Shown one piece after another: positions 34,145 through 47,218 of a stretch of 64,000 bases of DNA (position 1 is the first letter of the stretch; every line of letters starts with the position of its first letter). Under the pieces are notes generated by a model, which saw only the letters and a list, made by a program, of their open reading frames with translations, was not told the origin of the DNA and did no database searches. Origin of the DNA: Quillaja saponaria (Eukaryota > Streptophyta > Magnoliopsida > Fabales > Quillajaceae); contig CM055607.1 of the NCBI GenBank assembly GCA_029379385.1, positions 10,788,001-10,852,000 on the forward strand, written 5' to 3'. The position numbers were made by a program, and so were the translations under genes.

Positions 34145-35990
34145 GTTAAAATATATACATATTCATGGATTTGGCCTCGCCAAACACCCAGAAACATTAA
34201 TTAATTAATATTTTTATAAGTAATGCACATTTCTTTATCACTATATACACGTTGAAGATAAGATTAACAAACCAATTAATAGTTTATAAATAAATTAATT
34301 GTTAGAAGTTAGAATCCCAAGTCTTCGCCAATAATAAATCAATTAATTAATGTGGTCAACAATTGATAGTTTATGCTTCTTTGTTTTAAAAGTTGAGTAG
34401 GTACTGGGATATCTATCAAACATGAATAGATTCAGTAATTAATTAGATCAATAACGGATAACATGCTTCTTTGTCATTATACTGCACACAAACATAAATA
34501 ATTAAGATTTCTCGTAACCATGTATGCATTCATATGGATAATCAATTAAATAATTAACATTATAAAACTAGTTTAGCACGTTTGTTTCTTCCCAACATAT
34601 AAATAACTAGTACCCTCGAGACCATGTTAGTTTAATTAATATACATAGATTAATTAGTTTTTATTGTTAATTATTAACCCTCATTTAGCTGCCTTCTTGT
34701 GCATAAATAAACTCATTCAAAATCATTTGCTAATTTAAATGAATATGTCGAGGTTTTTGTTTTTGTTTTTTTTTTTTAATGCAATGGTTAAATAATAGTT
34801 ACCTCAGATTGTCCACAATTCAATTAGTTCACATATTCGATCCTATAAAATATATATGATCCATGAGTTATGGTTGGCTTTCACGTGAAAAGTTATGTTT
34901 TCTATACATCCTAGCTACAAAGAGTTTGAAAAACATATAGGTATATATATATATATATATAATTTCGCGATTAGTTATCTTTTTGTGCATAAATAAATGC
35001 CTTCAAAATCATTTGTCAATTTCAATGAATATGTCAAAGTTTTTATTTTTTTAATGTAGTGGTCATATAATGTTCACTCCAGCTTGTCTTTAATTCAATT
35101 AGTTCACATATTCAATCCTACCAAATGCAGATGATTCACAAGTTATGATTGACTTACAAGTGTAGAATTCAATTTTTATTTTTTTAAATGCTAACTACAA
35201 AGAATTTGAAATACACACATATATATATTTATTTATTATTTTGCAAAAAATAAAAAATAAACACAAGGGAAGCATAAATTATATCATGTTTGGCATAAAT
35301 GCATGCAATTAATTAGAATCATAATAATTGCAGGGATTCGAAATAGATTCTTGAACATATAAAAAGATGTACAAAGTAAACCAATAACGAAGTAAATTCT
35401 TTTTTTTCTGGACTTCATTGAATTAAATCAATCTTTTGCTTTTCCTTCATATCATATTCTTCAAAACTTGCAAGATTATATGTAACCAGTATTAAGAAAA
35501 GAAGAAAGAAATATATAAAAAAGACCGAGATCATAAAAACGAAATAGGTTTAATTTATTAATCAAACTATATTCCTATCTTCTTCTACATAAATAGAGCA
35601 TTTACAATTTTACATCAATCACAAATTATTATACACACATCAGGTTTAACCCCTCGAAACTCAAACCAACAACCAACAAACTACACAGCCCAATTCAACA
35701 ATCAAATGGGGTTGAAAGTAACTTGATGGTCGGTTTTCCTCCTACATATGAAGGGTTTTTAACATCTTGGTCATAACTTAGTTATCAATAATTTACGTTA
35801 TTTATGTGTTGTATGATAAATTTTAAATTGATTATTAGTTTAAAAACTGATTTCTTGAAATGTCTGACGATTAATTAGGTTATAAAAGTTTTATTAATTC
35901 TTTTCTCTTGTAGAATTTACTTGTTTCTGGAGATCGATCTTGCTTCCATCTTTGGGTTTAAGTTAGGGATGGGTTTGGACAGTCAATCTT
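34145..35990. other. AT-rich spacer with about 285-bp tandem pair
   Basis: Two diverged units, about 34686-34968 and 34972-35250, share TTGTGCATAAATAAA, CAAAATCATTTG, GAATATGTC, TTCACATATTC and ACTACAAAGA in order. A TA tract lies near 34942-34960. The rest, to 35990, has no supported gene. Confidence 0.5.
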
Positions 35991-35995
35991 CATAG

Positions 35996-36835
35996 TGCTA
36001 GTTTGGTTTGGCATTTGCAAAATAGTGTTTTAAAGAATTGATTTTGCCAAAAGTGATTATTAGAGAATTGGTTTTGACATAATCTATTTTCATGTTTGGT
36101 TACTTTACTTGAAAAATTATTGTTACCCTGAATAAGGTGTTTTGTTTCATAACTTTATAAGTGTTTTGGATGGTGTAAAAGAAATAAAAAGACTATCAGA
36201 AGTGAAACCAAGGGCACTAAAAGATAAGCATGACAGATCACCACAGAGCCTTTCCCTCCTCCCTTTTCAAAACCCTCTAATGTGTAACCAAATCAATGGT
36301 ATTAAAAAAAAAAAAAAAAAAAAAACAAAAGATGAAGCACCGAAAATAAAAGAAAGATAACATTTATTTTGGACAGTTTCACATGCAATCCAAAATCACT
36401 TTTCAACTCCCAAACACCAAACACAATGTGCAAACCAAGAACTTAACTAGGCCATAAAGTATTTGGTGCTTGTTTGAGCTTCTTCTAATTGCAACCTGAA
36501 AAGATTTGTGATTCTCGATTGCCGATTAACATTATAGAAAATCTTGTTGACTAGATGAATAATAGGAATCTTCCTGCCATAAATTGATAGATTAATTGTA
36601 TAAAAATTTACAAAGAGTTACTTTACCATGTCATTCTTGTAGTAACCAAATAAATGACTGTCATGTGTTTAAATAAACTATATCATAATTACAATCAATA
36701 TGAGTTAACCTATTACTAAAGTTAACTAACTCAAGTGACTAACCCAATCTTAGAGTAAATTAATTAATTTCTTTAACTACCCACAAATCTCTTCTATAAT
36801 TTCTCTCATATCAAAATATTTATTTTCTCTCTCCA
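35996..36835 (+). repeat. Repeat block at inner edge of right arm; possible hAT-like MITE
   Basis: 36228-36835 is the partner of 20097-20710. GTGCTAGTTTGGTTTGGCAT at 35996 faces an inverted, degenerate partner near 36410-36453 (CCAAACACAATGTGCAAACC, ACTAGGCC), suggesting a MITE of about 455 bp. A long A-run lies at 36305-36325. Confidence 0.5.
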
Positions 36836-37300
36836 CCCATCCCACCACTTCAATTAAACCCATTATTGTCACTAACCACCACCACCTCCCTACTGTAACA
36901 TTTTATTGAAATATCATAATCAATTTTATTGTGAAAATATTAAATTTATCCTTACAAAGAAATAAAAAAAAATTAATAAGGCCAACTATAATAATAATAT
37001 ATATATTTATTTGGAATCACATGAACATGTTTTTGAGTTTTGTTCTTCATTAAATCATCAATTAATTTAGGATTGTGATTTTTGAGCCACTTATTGGAGA
37101 ATGAAAGCAAACAAATAAAAATCATGATGATTTGTGGTTAATAGAGAAGGGTGAAGAGAGAAAAAATAAAGAGTTTGTAATGAGAGAGATTATGGGAGAA
37201 ATTGGTGGATGGTTAATGAAATAAATTAGTTTACAATAAAGTTGGGTTAGTTTAAATCTACTAGGTTTCTTAGGTGGAGTGACTTACCTTATAGCGTGAT
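36710..37300. mobile_element. MITE at inner end of right arm
   Basis: This is the mirror of 19400-19996 with the same roughly 110-bp imperfect TIRs. The left end is complete here and continues without a gap into the spacer. Confidence 0.55.
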
Positions 37301-39030
37301 TTTATTCATTCATTGTAAGAGCGACCTGGTGAAGTCACTTTTTGTAAAATATAATGATGTATTTATGAATAAATTACAAGTTGAGGACAAAACCGAATCT
37401 AGTCTATTGCCTTAATTGCATATCTCTTGTATATTAATATTGGAATTTTTTAATGAGTGGGCTCTTGTCAAGTGATAATTATAAAGTTATATATTATTTA
37501 TTACAGTAATTAGTTATGATTTTAATGATGTGTAATAAATGATTTATTACTTTTGTAATATTTCAAATTTAAAAGTAATTGATATAATATAAATGGATAA
37601 TCACTGATAATATTTGATGTTAGAAATAAATTAAGGTGACCTTATTGTCACAACCAAAATACTTAAGGCTACATCTTATTAATTGTAATATTATAAATAG
37701 ACTAAACTGTTCTCAATTAATAATGTTTAAAAAATCAATTTGATAATAAATTAAATTGCATTAAACTAAAAATGAGAAACTCAAAAATAAATATTCTCTC
37801 TTTCTAACCTATTCATCTTCTATCATCTTCCTCCCTCCAATTTTACAAATTGTTTTTTTAATCTCAGTCTCATCGTTTAATAAATCAACAAACTAATTAA
37901 TTTCTCATATTTTTCTTTTTTGTCAACATATATATATATATATATTTGATTCTCCCAATTAATATATTCATAGCTAGTAGACTAATAAAAAATTTCAGTC
38001 ATTGATGGATAATTAATTAATTAATTAAATTGTTCAATAACGGATAGCATGCACGATTCTTTGTCACCATAAAAGTGAAGATAAGATTAACAGACCAATA
38101 ATTTATTGTTAAATATAATTAGAATCCTAATTAAGTTTAATTAGATCGCGGAGCTTGTCTTTCTTAAATTTCTTGCAAGGTGAGAGACGAGAATAGTGGA
38201 CTAGCTAGTTGTATGTGAAATGGGTCCTTCAATTAATAAAACACGATATTTTTAAAGAATGAAAATAGTAATTTAATAAAAACAAAAGGGTCCAATTTTG
38301 TAGTCTTGGGCTAAGGAACTTGGATTTGGCCTCGTTAAACACGTGGGGAAAAAAAGAAAAAAAACTATGAAACGGATAACATTACATCGATTAATGAATA
38401 ATAATGGACAATAATCAAGTTGAGAAATTGAGTACTAGGAATTTGTCCGTCATGATTGACTAATTAATTAATTTGTTAAGTAAGGGTAATTTGCTTCTTT
38501 GTCATCATACTCGTAACGATAAGATTAGTGGGGCTACTCCAATTGTATTCGGTTAGAAACAAAACAAAAAAAAAAAAACTCGAATTTTTTACTAAACTTG
38601 TCTATGATATTGATAATGAGCCGATTATCAAATTTAAGGTACTCCTCTAATTATTTTTATTTATTTTTTACAAATATTGGTTTAGAATAGTATATAATAA
38701 TTAAGGAAATACATAATTCCTCAAACTCACTATACAAAAATAAGATATTTTAGGGACAATAGGTGTTATTTTCCCTTAATTATTTTATTAAAAAGGCTGG
38801 CTAAATCCATAGCTGGTTTTTTTTTTTTTTTTTTTTTTAAAGAAAAATATTTTTCAAGCTTTTATCATTTTGATGATAGTTTTGAAGACTAATATACCCT
38901 TCGATTATTAAGTGTATTTTATGTCTTGGTTTTGTACATGTTGGTAACAAATACGTACTAAGGTGCTAGTTACCAAACAGGGCCTAGAGCTTAGATCCAT
39001 AATTATTGTTATTGATATGATAGTTTGTTC
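37301..39030. other. AT-rich intergenic, mirror of 17680-19370
   Basis: No gene. It includes the upstream region of KTI-5 with a poly-T run at 38818-38838 that differs in length from the left arm. Confidence 0.5.
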
Positions 39031-39038
39031 TATAAATA
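39031..39038 (+). promoter_or_regulatory. TATA box of KTI-5 (right)
   Basis: TATAAATA, 83 bp before the ATG. Confidence 0.65.
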
Positions 39039-39120
39039 CCAAGCTCCTCAGACCTCATTCGATTCATACACTGCACCAAGAATCCAAGATAGATAGCCAA
39101 GTTTTATTATAAAATATAGA

Positions 39121-39783
39121 ATGAAGGGTTCATTGCTAGGCCTAGCAGCTTCTCTCACCACCTTCCTTCTCTTTGCCCTGATCACCACAAAGCCATCGTT
39201 AGGTCAAAGTGATCATGTGTTTGACACAAAAGGCAACCCACTGAGATGGGGCAGAAATTACTACATCTTGCCAATTATTAGGGGATCCATAGGTGGTGGG
39301 CTTACCCTTGGAAGCCATAACAAAAGTGGGTGCCCATTATATGTTACCCAAGAACATTCCGACCTCGAGAAAGGATTGAGTGTAGCATTCTCACATAAAA
39401 CTTCCAAACTACCTTTTGTCTCTACAAGAGATCCTTTGAGCATCACAACCACTGGTCCAGTTGCGACATGTAAGCTTTCCCTGACCTGGAAGGTTATCCA
39501 AGAATCGACTACACTGTGGCTTGTGAGTACTAATGGGCGTTCTGATTTACCAAATAGTGAGTTTAGGATTGTGTTTTACCAATCATATTACCTAATAGCG
39601 TTCTGTCCACCTTTACCTGAAGTGCCAATGCCTGTTGTTTGTCCCGAACTGGGAATATATTATGCTAAGGATGGGACTAGATATTTGGCTTTTGGTAATG
39701 GTATCGAACCACTCAAATTTGTTTTCGAAAAGGCTGATCTCACTAACTCCCAAAACCTACACTACATAGAAACTGTGGTGTGA
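39121..39783 (+). CDS. Kunitz-type protease inhibitor KTI-5 (right, intact)
   Basis: An intronless 220-residue Kunitz inhibitor, closest to KTI-1. The signal peptide is about 1-29. The domain starts HVFDTKGNPLRWGRNYYILP (32-51). Cysteines are at 71, 117, 162 and 174. The reactive loop FSHKTSKLPFV (90-100) has Lys96 as inferred P1. The Cys3-Cys4 segment FCPPLPEVPMPVVC is a few residues longer than in the paralogues. NKS (67-69) is a possible glycosylation site. The left copy carries a one-base insertion in the signal peptide, so this is the functional copy. It is transcribed opposite to the other right-arm genes. Confidence 0.95.
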   Translation: MKGSLLGLAASLTTFLLFALITTKPSLGQSDHVFDTKGNPLRWGRNYYILPIIRGSIGGGLTLGSHNKSGCPLYVTQEHSDLEKGLSVAFSHKTSKLPFVSTRDPLSITTTGPVATCKLSLTWKVIQESTTLWLVSTNGRSDLPNSEFRIVFYQSYYLIAFCPPLPEVPMPVVCPELGIYYAKDGTRYLAFGNGIEPLKFVFEKADLTNSQNLHYIETVV

Positions 39784-40614
39784 TCATGAGATATTGAGAT
39801 TCAAGCATCTTCATCGATCCATCTCATGCAATTTGTAATTTAAGTTTCTGTACCTACGTACGTAGTATCTGTCATGTGTCGTACGTACGTAGTATCTGTC
39901 ATGTGTGTTTTTATGCTTGTTGTACTTTTGTTGTTTCATGAGATGAAGAAATAAATCTAATTGTGCTTTTCATCCATAATTCTACCATGAATGTTTTATT
40001 TTGACTGCATTCTACATTTACTTAAGGAGTTATCAGAAGCAATATATATATATATGAATTCACCAGCTTTACTTATTGAGCTACAAGCAATCACGTGGCC
40101 TAAAATATCAAAACCTATTATTAAAGAATTTATCTAACATTTTAATTCTTTTATTAATATTATCTCCATAAGCTTGGGGTATGTAGTCGGTGTTGAACTA
40201 ATCATGTGTCTAGTAACAATAACAATACAATTATTATTATTATTTTTTGTTTAATTTGTGGCCAGATCTATGTGCTCGGTCTAGCTTAATTACACATTAA
40301 TTAATTATATTTTTGATATAGTCAAAAACTTGTAATCTATGTCAAGATTAGATAATTTTTCTCACGGTCTTCTCTACAATATTCAAATTCATGACATAAA
40401 TGAAAAGAATATATCTTTTTTCTAGACCACTACGGGATAATAAATGAAAACATTCCCAATATATCTTTAACACATTAATATTTGATTCCCCCAATGTATT
40501 CGTTGTTAGTGGCCGGCCTAATAACAATTAATTAGGCACCGTGTTCGATATTGTTAGTTTAGTTTTCACGGATTTTACTTGGCAGTTTAAGGGACTGCAC
40601 TGTCACTAGCTGCA
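39784..40614. other. KTI-5 3' flank and intergenic
   Basis: The sequence contains an AATAAA signal near 39948, the 29-bp tandem with ACGTACGTAGTATCTGTCAT at about 39855-39905, and no gene. It mirrors 16095-16924. Confidence 0.5.
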
Positions 40615-41310
40615 TTGGGAATGTTTTTATTTCTAGCTCACACCCAAGACCCAAGGTTCTGGAATAGCTCTAACATCTTTGACTGGATGATCTTGAACTA
40701 CAAACTAATGCTTACTTCCCTTCCACAAAAAAATATCTCTTGGTGTCATGTTTTTCCTTATATTTGTAGAGAAATATGGTTGTCCAGGAACAATTTCATC
40801 TTGAACATAAGCCTTTTATCCCCCACTTGATTACCTCCCATTCCATCAGCAACTTAAGTGGTCTCATGTCATGTTAAATATCTCTTGGAAACCTCCTAAA
40901 CATGGGTGGCACAAGCTTAACACATGACTCTTCTTTTGGGATTCTTGGCCAAATTGAACTGGTGGTGTTATTAGGGATGAGCGTGGAAACTGGAATGTTG
41001 GTTTCTCCAAAAAGCTAGGCTTTTGATTAGTTACACTTGCTAAAATTTGGGGATTAAAGCAAGGGCTTCTTCTTGCTTTGGAAAAAGGACTTCTTTTCCT
41101 TGATATAAATATTGACGCAAAGGTTGTTATTGATCTTTTAGAGACCTCTAATGCCTCTGACTTGTATAGCAACATTATCCATGATTGCATGAACTTCAAG
41201 ACTTGCTTCCAATAGGTGGAAACTAAGCATTGTTTTAGGGAAGCAAACAACTGTGCGAATCACCTAGCAAAACTAGGGAATACTCAGCAAGAAGTCGTTT
41301 AATTGGTGAA
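40615..41310 (+). pseudogene. LINE-type RNase H pseudogene, right copy 2
   Basis: Mirror of 15399-16094, here in sense. It shows the pre-RNase H region (RFWNSSNIFDWMI) and RVT_3 motifs (GGVIRDERGNW, IWGLKQGLLLALEKGL, EANNCANHLAKLG) broken by stops. An antisense ORF at 40864-41250 is not a gene. Confidence 0.75.
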
Positions 41311-42450
41311 CAAGAACGAGTTTGATGAAAGATAAATAAGAAAGAGAAATAGTAGGAGGGTATTTTAGAAAGGATAAAATAGATCACATTTAATAGGCTG
41401 TGGTCCTAAAAATATTGGGCAATGAGGCTACTCTAAATAGTTGATGGTTTTAGTCCGAATTTATTCAATGGTCCGAGTTACGAGAAAGGATGAGATTAAT
41501 GATTTTCTTTCAAAAATTGTGATGTTATTTTGTAAAACTAGTGTGGTGCAAGAGTACTTTTGATTGTTTAGTTTTTCCATATTCTGAAGGGATTGTATGT
41601 AGATAATACAATTTAGATAGATTTTTCTTATGTGGATTTGTATTATGTATTGAATAATTAAATCTATTAGGCTTGAATTCTCTTGTGGATTGTTAGAAAA
41701 TATTGTTCTTTTGGACTTCTTTTATTGTGATGATTTTTGTGTTAATTTTGGTCAGAAGTCCCTTTGATTTAGGAGCTGATATTTTTCTTGAATTTTTGTT
41801 AATTTATTTATTTTAGTGGTTGCAGTTCTTAGTGAGAAATTGCTTAGAAATGAGTTAAATTGTGGACATCTAGAATGTAACAATGCGTTGAAGCATTGAA
41901 ATTTGAGAAAGTTTTAGATTACTTGGCTAATGCTAATAATTAGGGTAACTAGATTGGGTTATGTGATGCAATTCAAGATATTTATAGTTTGAAATTTGAG
42001 TTGGTCAGGTAGAAATATTAAGGTTATTAATTTTTTGAGGTTCAATAATGTCATATTAGCTGTTCAGTTAGGTGAGTGGATTTTAAGAATAGAATTTAAA
42101 ACTTTAAATTGAAGTCTTGTTCTTAGTGTCTAGAAGTTAATTCATAATAGAAATTTGAATTATAGTATAGATTCTTTCCAAGAATAAGCGCCTAAGGATA
42201 TGAGTTAGTTAATTTTAATTATGTTTCGAGTTGCATTTCCGCTTTGCTCCAGACAAAATTTATGGGTTTAAGTTTCTCAAGAGTTGTTGTAAACTCTTAA
42301 CTCCTTTGTATTAATTTCCCTTGAACACAAAAAAAGAAACATGCAAATTCAAGTGTTAAAGTAGAAAATTAAATAAGGAAGCTTCAAATTAACGAAACAA
42401 ATTACACAACAACGTAGGCGCACTGCACCCAAACAACATTACATTGACTA
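41311..42450. other. Mirror of LINE tail and KTI-4 3' flank
   Basis: Non-coding; corresponds to 14265-15398 of the left arm, including the block shared with 51200-51760. Confidence 0.55.
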
Positions 42451-42544
42451 ACTCAAGCTTAAAAAGAAGGACATGATTGATTACTACTGCGTTTCACTAG
42501 TAACTCACGCTTATTTATACATAATATTATACTAATTAATTGGC

Positions 42545-43202
42545 TCAGGCAACAGTTTCAATATATTTTGAGGAAGCCCTGGGACTTGGAGCCTTTCGAA
42601 ACACAAAAGTGTATGGTTTGATATCATCTCCCAAGGCCAAATATCCAGATTCATGAGTTCCAAGACCCTTACAAAGAGTTGGGACATCAAGCCTAGGACA
42701 GAAAACAAGATTGTAGCCCCAAAGTTGGTCACTTTTCTCAATCTTAAATGTACTAGTGATTCCATCAGTCCCTGGCGATTTAACACCATTAGTACCCACA
42801 AACCACAACCCACTTGATTCTTTCACAAGCCTCCACACCAAGGATTCTATACAGACTGTGATCGCGGCTGGTCTGAATGGTTAGATCAGCGGATGGGGTG
42901 ACGATAGGTAATTTAGAAAATACAGGTGAAAACCTTACGGGTAAACCAGGTTCGATTTCAGAAATCTCTTTGGTGACATAGAGTGGACAGGACTTGTTGT
43001 TATGGGTGCCAAGGCTAAGACCACCACCAGTTGGTCCCCAAATATGTGGTAAGACATAGTAATTAGTAAACCACCGAAGTGGCTCACCATCTGCGTCAAC
43101 CACTTCTTGAGCAGCAGCTACAAAACCAGGCTTTGTGGTGAAGGCGAAGAGAATTAGGAAGCAAGAGAGTGATAGTAAGAGTGGACTAGTTGTATTTTCC
43201 AT
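42545..43202 (-). pseudogene. KTI-4 (right), frameshifted
   Basis: Length is 658 nt against 657 in the intact left copy. One inserted base near 42868 (ACCAGCCGCG instead of ACCACCGCG in coding sense) shifts the frame at about codon 112, just before the second cysteine. The predicted product would stop after about 137 residues, losing three of four cysteines. Two missense differences (Thr37Ala, Ser85Pro) are also present. The TATA box (ATTTATA at 43271-43277) is kept. Confidence 0.88.
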
Positions 43203-43289
43203 TGTTGTTAATCTGTTAAATTGGTGTATGAATGATCGAGATGATGAGCTCCAAAGGTAAGGAGTATGAAATTTATAGTGCTAGCTCAG

Positions 43290-45397
43290 TCAATAGCCCA
43301 TGCATTCGTTTGGATAATCACTAAAAAAATTTGAAGTTTAGAAATAATATTTTAGCACATTTGATTCCCCCAATTAATATATTCATTTATTCATAACTAG
43401 TAGATTATTAAAAATTTAACAGGACCGTATATGTTAGAAATAGTATATATAGTTTAGTACTAACTACTTTAATGGAATAATTTGTTAATCTAGTTGCCAC
43501 AATTATCGCAATACATGGTTGAGTCAATTTTATTTAGGTTGGGTTAATAATTATGCTGATTGGGTTTTACGGTGTTTGTATCTGACCTTATGATGCGAGC
43601 TTATAGGCTCATTGCAAGAGCCACGTGATGCAGACACTTCATGTAAGCAATGCAAAATCTGATTTTTTTTTTTTTTTTTTTTTTTTTCTTCATTGTTTTC
43701 AATATGCTATTTGGTGTATATGAGTGTGTGATGAACTGATGATGATGAGCTTGAGTATGGAAGAGTGTGATGACAGATTCCTGGAGTATAATTTGTTTTA
43801 GTTAAACAAATAATTTATTTCCAAGGTGAAAACAGTGTCTATTTTTGTTTCTCCAAGAAAAAGAGTGTGTTGAACAGCTAATTCATACGGATAATCACTT
43901 AAATTATTTTAAGTTCGCGCGAAACACGTTAGAAATAAGTTGTATGTTTTAGGCTTAGCACATTGATTCCCCCAATAACAATTAGCTGGACCATGTTAGC
44001 TAGTCTGTCTTAGTCAAGTAGCCCATTTTTTAACGGTTGAGTAGTATAGCTAGGAATATGCCCTCCATAAATGGGTTAATTAATTAATTAGATCAATAAC
44101 ATGTAGGTGTTTCTTTGTCACCATACATCTGAAGATAAAAATAAAAAAAACAATTATTTATGGATAACTTGTTACCAATCAGTACTATAAATAATTAAAT
44201 GTTAATATTATTAATTATTTCTAATATATGAATGATATGAATAAGAGTGATCATTTAGTTATATATTAAATTTTATTTTATTTTTTATACTTCCTTGCAA
44301 GCACATGTTTTTAGTCAAATATTTTATGTACGTGAAAAAATATATATAAATTAATGCTTGTTTGTTTAGGGATTAAATTTGTGTCATTGCCTTTTCTACA
44401 TAACGTCTCTATTTGACTCGTTTTCTCTCTAGAAGAGATTATTTGTCCTCATCTTTCTATATAATGTCCAAATAAACAAAAAATTATTAAGTAAATGACT
44501 CTAATCTCTCGTGAATTTTGTCAATATTACACAGATCTCTCTTAAAACTAAGATAAAATACCTCAAATACTCTTAGTGTATTCTTATTAAGAGACAAATA
44601 AAATTTAAAATTATTCATTTTAAGATTTTATTATTCAACTTAAAAATATATATAAATAATTATTCATAAAATAATAATACAACTATAGAACAACTTCATA
44701 TTCCTAAAAAAACTTAATAGTATTTAATAAATATTATTTTTCATTAAATTAGTTTTATTTTAATTTTAGTAATAAAACAAAAATCATATGTCATATGACC
44801 ATAAGGGTAACTCTAAGAAATTTACATCATTTTTTTAGAGTTTGGATTTAGTTATAGCTTGTTTTCAAGTTTTAGGGAATGTTTTTATATATCTTAAAAA
44901 ATAAAAAGGAAGTCTGTGTAATATAAGTATAATTCAGGAGAGGTTGGAGTAATTACTTATTGTAAATTATTTCACTTCAATGGATTAACATATTGGTCAA
45001 AAAAAGTTCACTCCATTTATTGATTTTCTTAATTTGTATATGTTTAGAGTACGTTCTGAGTAGCAAAATCTTCATATGATGTATTTTTGACTAAATTATT
45101 AGAAGTTGAGAACAAAACCGAATCTAGTCTACTGCCTTAATTGTATATCTCTTGTATCTTAATATATGAATTTTTTAAGGAGTGGACACTGGTTAAGGGA
45201 TAAATATAAAATTATGTATCATTTATTATAGTAATTAGTCATGATTTCAATTATGTGATTTATTATTTCTGTAATGTTTTAAATTCTAATATAATTGAAA
45301 TAATATAAAAGTACATAACTGTCTCATATATTATATTGCTAGCAAATAGCCATGCATGTTCATATGGATAATCACTGAAAGTATTTGAAGTTTAGAA

Positions 45398-45429
<32 letters not shown>

Positions 45430-46320
45430 TACCACATTTGATTCTCCCAATTAATATATTCATAGCTAGTAGACTAGTAAAAATTTGTCAGTCATTGATG
45501 GATAATTAATTTGTTCAATAACGGGTGGCATGCATGATTCATTGTCACCATACAAGTGAAGATAAGATTAACAAACCAATAATTTATGGATAAATCAATT
45601 GTTAAATGTAATTAGAATCCCAATTCTTTGTTGACTAGTTGAGTTGGTACTTGCTAGCTAGGAATCTAGCAGACAAGGATGGATTTGTTAATTAAATAAT
45701 TTCATAAGTGATGGATAACATGCTTCTTTCTCATATACATACAAATGAAGATAAGCTTAACATAATAACCATGCATTCATATGGATAAGATTAAGTATAT
45801 TTAAATTAGTTTAGCACTTTTGGTTCCCCTAATTAATATATTCCCTATCTATATATATTGCAACCTAATTGATAATTAACGGGACCATGTTAAACATATA
45901 TAATAGATTGTAGCTTATGTATATAAGACATTTAAAATCTATTATTAAATCTCACGCTTTTATAAGTTGATGATGATGAGATGAGATGATAGTGAATTGT
46001 TTTTCATCAAGTTTGTAATTTTGAGTTAATTAGTTCTTTGAAATAACATGAAGCGTTTTTTCTTTCGTACATTGGAAGATTAATACTATCAGACCTTCTT
46101 TTAATCAAGTACATTTGTAATATCGTTTCTGCTCATATTTTATTTTATTTTTGGTAAATCAAAAAAGAGAAATATTTTTAAGACTATACTAAACGAAGTT
46201 TACATGAATTATTTCTTCCAAAATAAAAGGAACTAGTGAAGAAAGAGAGAACCTCCCAAACTGTACTGATGTTTTTATTTTTTTTTATTTTTAACATCAT
46301 CAATGTAAAATCTCAGAGAG
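43290..46320. other. Intergenic, mirror of 10390-13425
   Basis: This stretch contains the mirror orphan leader and promoter modules, a T-run at 43662-43687 replacing the left arm's A-rich run, and a TA tract at about 45401-45430. No gene. Confidence 0.5.
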
Positions 46321-46324
46321 ATCA

Positions 46325-46800
46325 TTTTCTTTAAAGCTAATCGAGAGGGAAATAACTAAGATAAAAAGGGTCAATGTAATCCACATCTTGAGAGAAGGAA
46401 ATGGAATGGCAGACAATTTGGCTAAAAGTTGTGTGAAGAGAACAACTCCATTCATAGCATGGTTATAGGGCAGTGAGCTACCAGGACTCTATGGGGTAAT
46501 GAAGAAATCGATTTTTATGGGAGGTTAATTGATGCTCTGTATAATAGGATGAAATAAGGCTTCAAGAAGAATAATTCTAACGGTTGTGTTGTTTTGTACT
46601 ATACCACAATGGGTGAATAAGATGAAATATGGTCTAAAGAAGAATATTCAGGAGGTGAAGTTGAGCCATGCTTTCAGTGAGACGAATGGAAAGGTTGTGC
46701 TGATATTTTGGCTAAAACAGGAGCGCGCAGCAGTTGGATATGTTAAGCACTTATAATTTTGTTCCTAGTTTTGTTTCTGTAGCCTCAGGCGGACCTGAAG
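46325..46800 (+). pseudogene. LINE-type RNase H remains, right copy 1
   Basis: The two motif pieces HILREGNGMADNLAKS and ETNGKGCADILAKTGA occur here in sense. See the left counterpart at 9905-10385. Confidence 0.65.
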
Positions 46801-47218
46801 AGAAGATGATTCCCTACACTTGTTGTTCTTCCTTCTTAAGTTGTTGATTTCCAGTTTGCTCCAAAATAAAAATAGAAAATTGGATTTTACTAATTAACCA
46901 TCACATTATGTTATAAAAATATTTGGTTCCTTGCCTTCCTAATTATGAGCCAGAAAATAAAGTGTCACAAAATGTTAGGGTAACAACAAATGATCTTTTA
47001 CCCAATTAAATTATGCTAGAAAATAAAATAAGAGAGAAAAGTAAACAAAGCTCAATTTTTATTTCTTTGAACCGAATGGAAATTACGGAACACACATGAC
47101 ACAACAACTTATACTAAAGGGCATAACTAACCAAAGCCACTAACTCTTACATGGAATTTGAGCTTGAAACTAACATGCAGGCTACATGCATTAACAGAAA
47201 ATTAAGGCTAAATATATC

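Noticed and set aside
29390..34160. CRISPR-like array
   Set aside because: The repeats are kilobase-scale tandem units in a plant nuclear genome, without short repeats and unique spacers.
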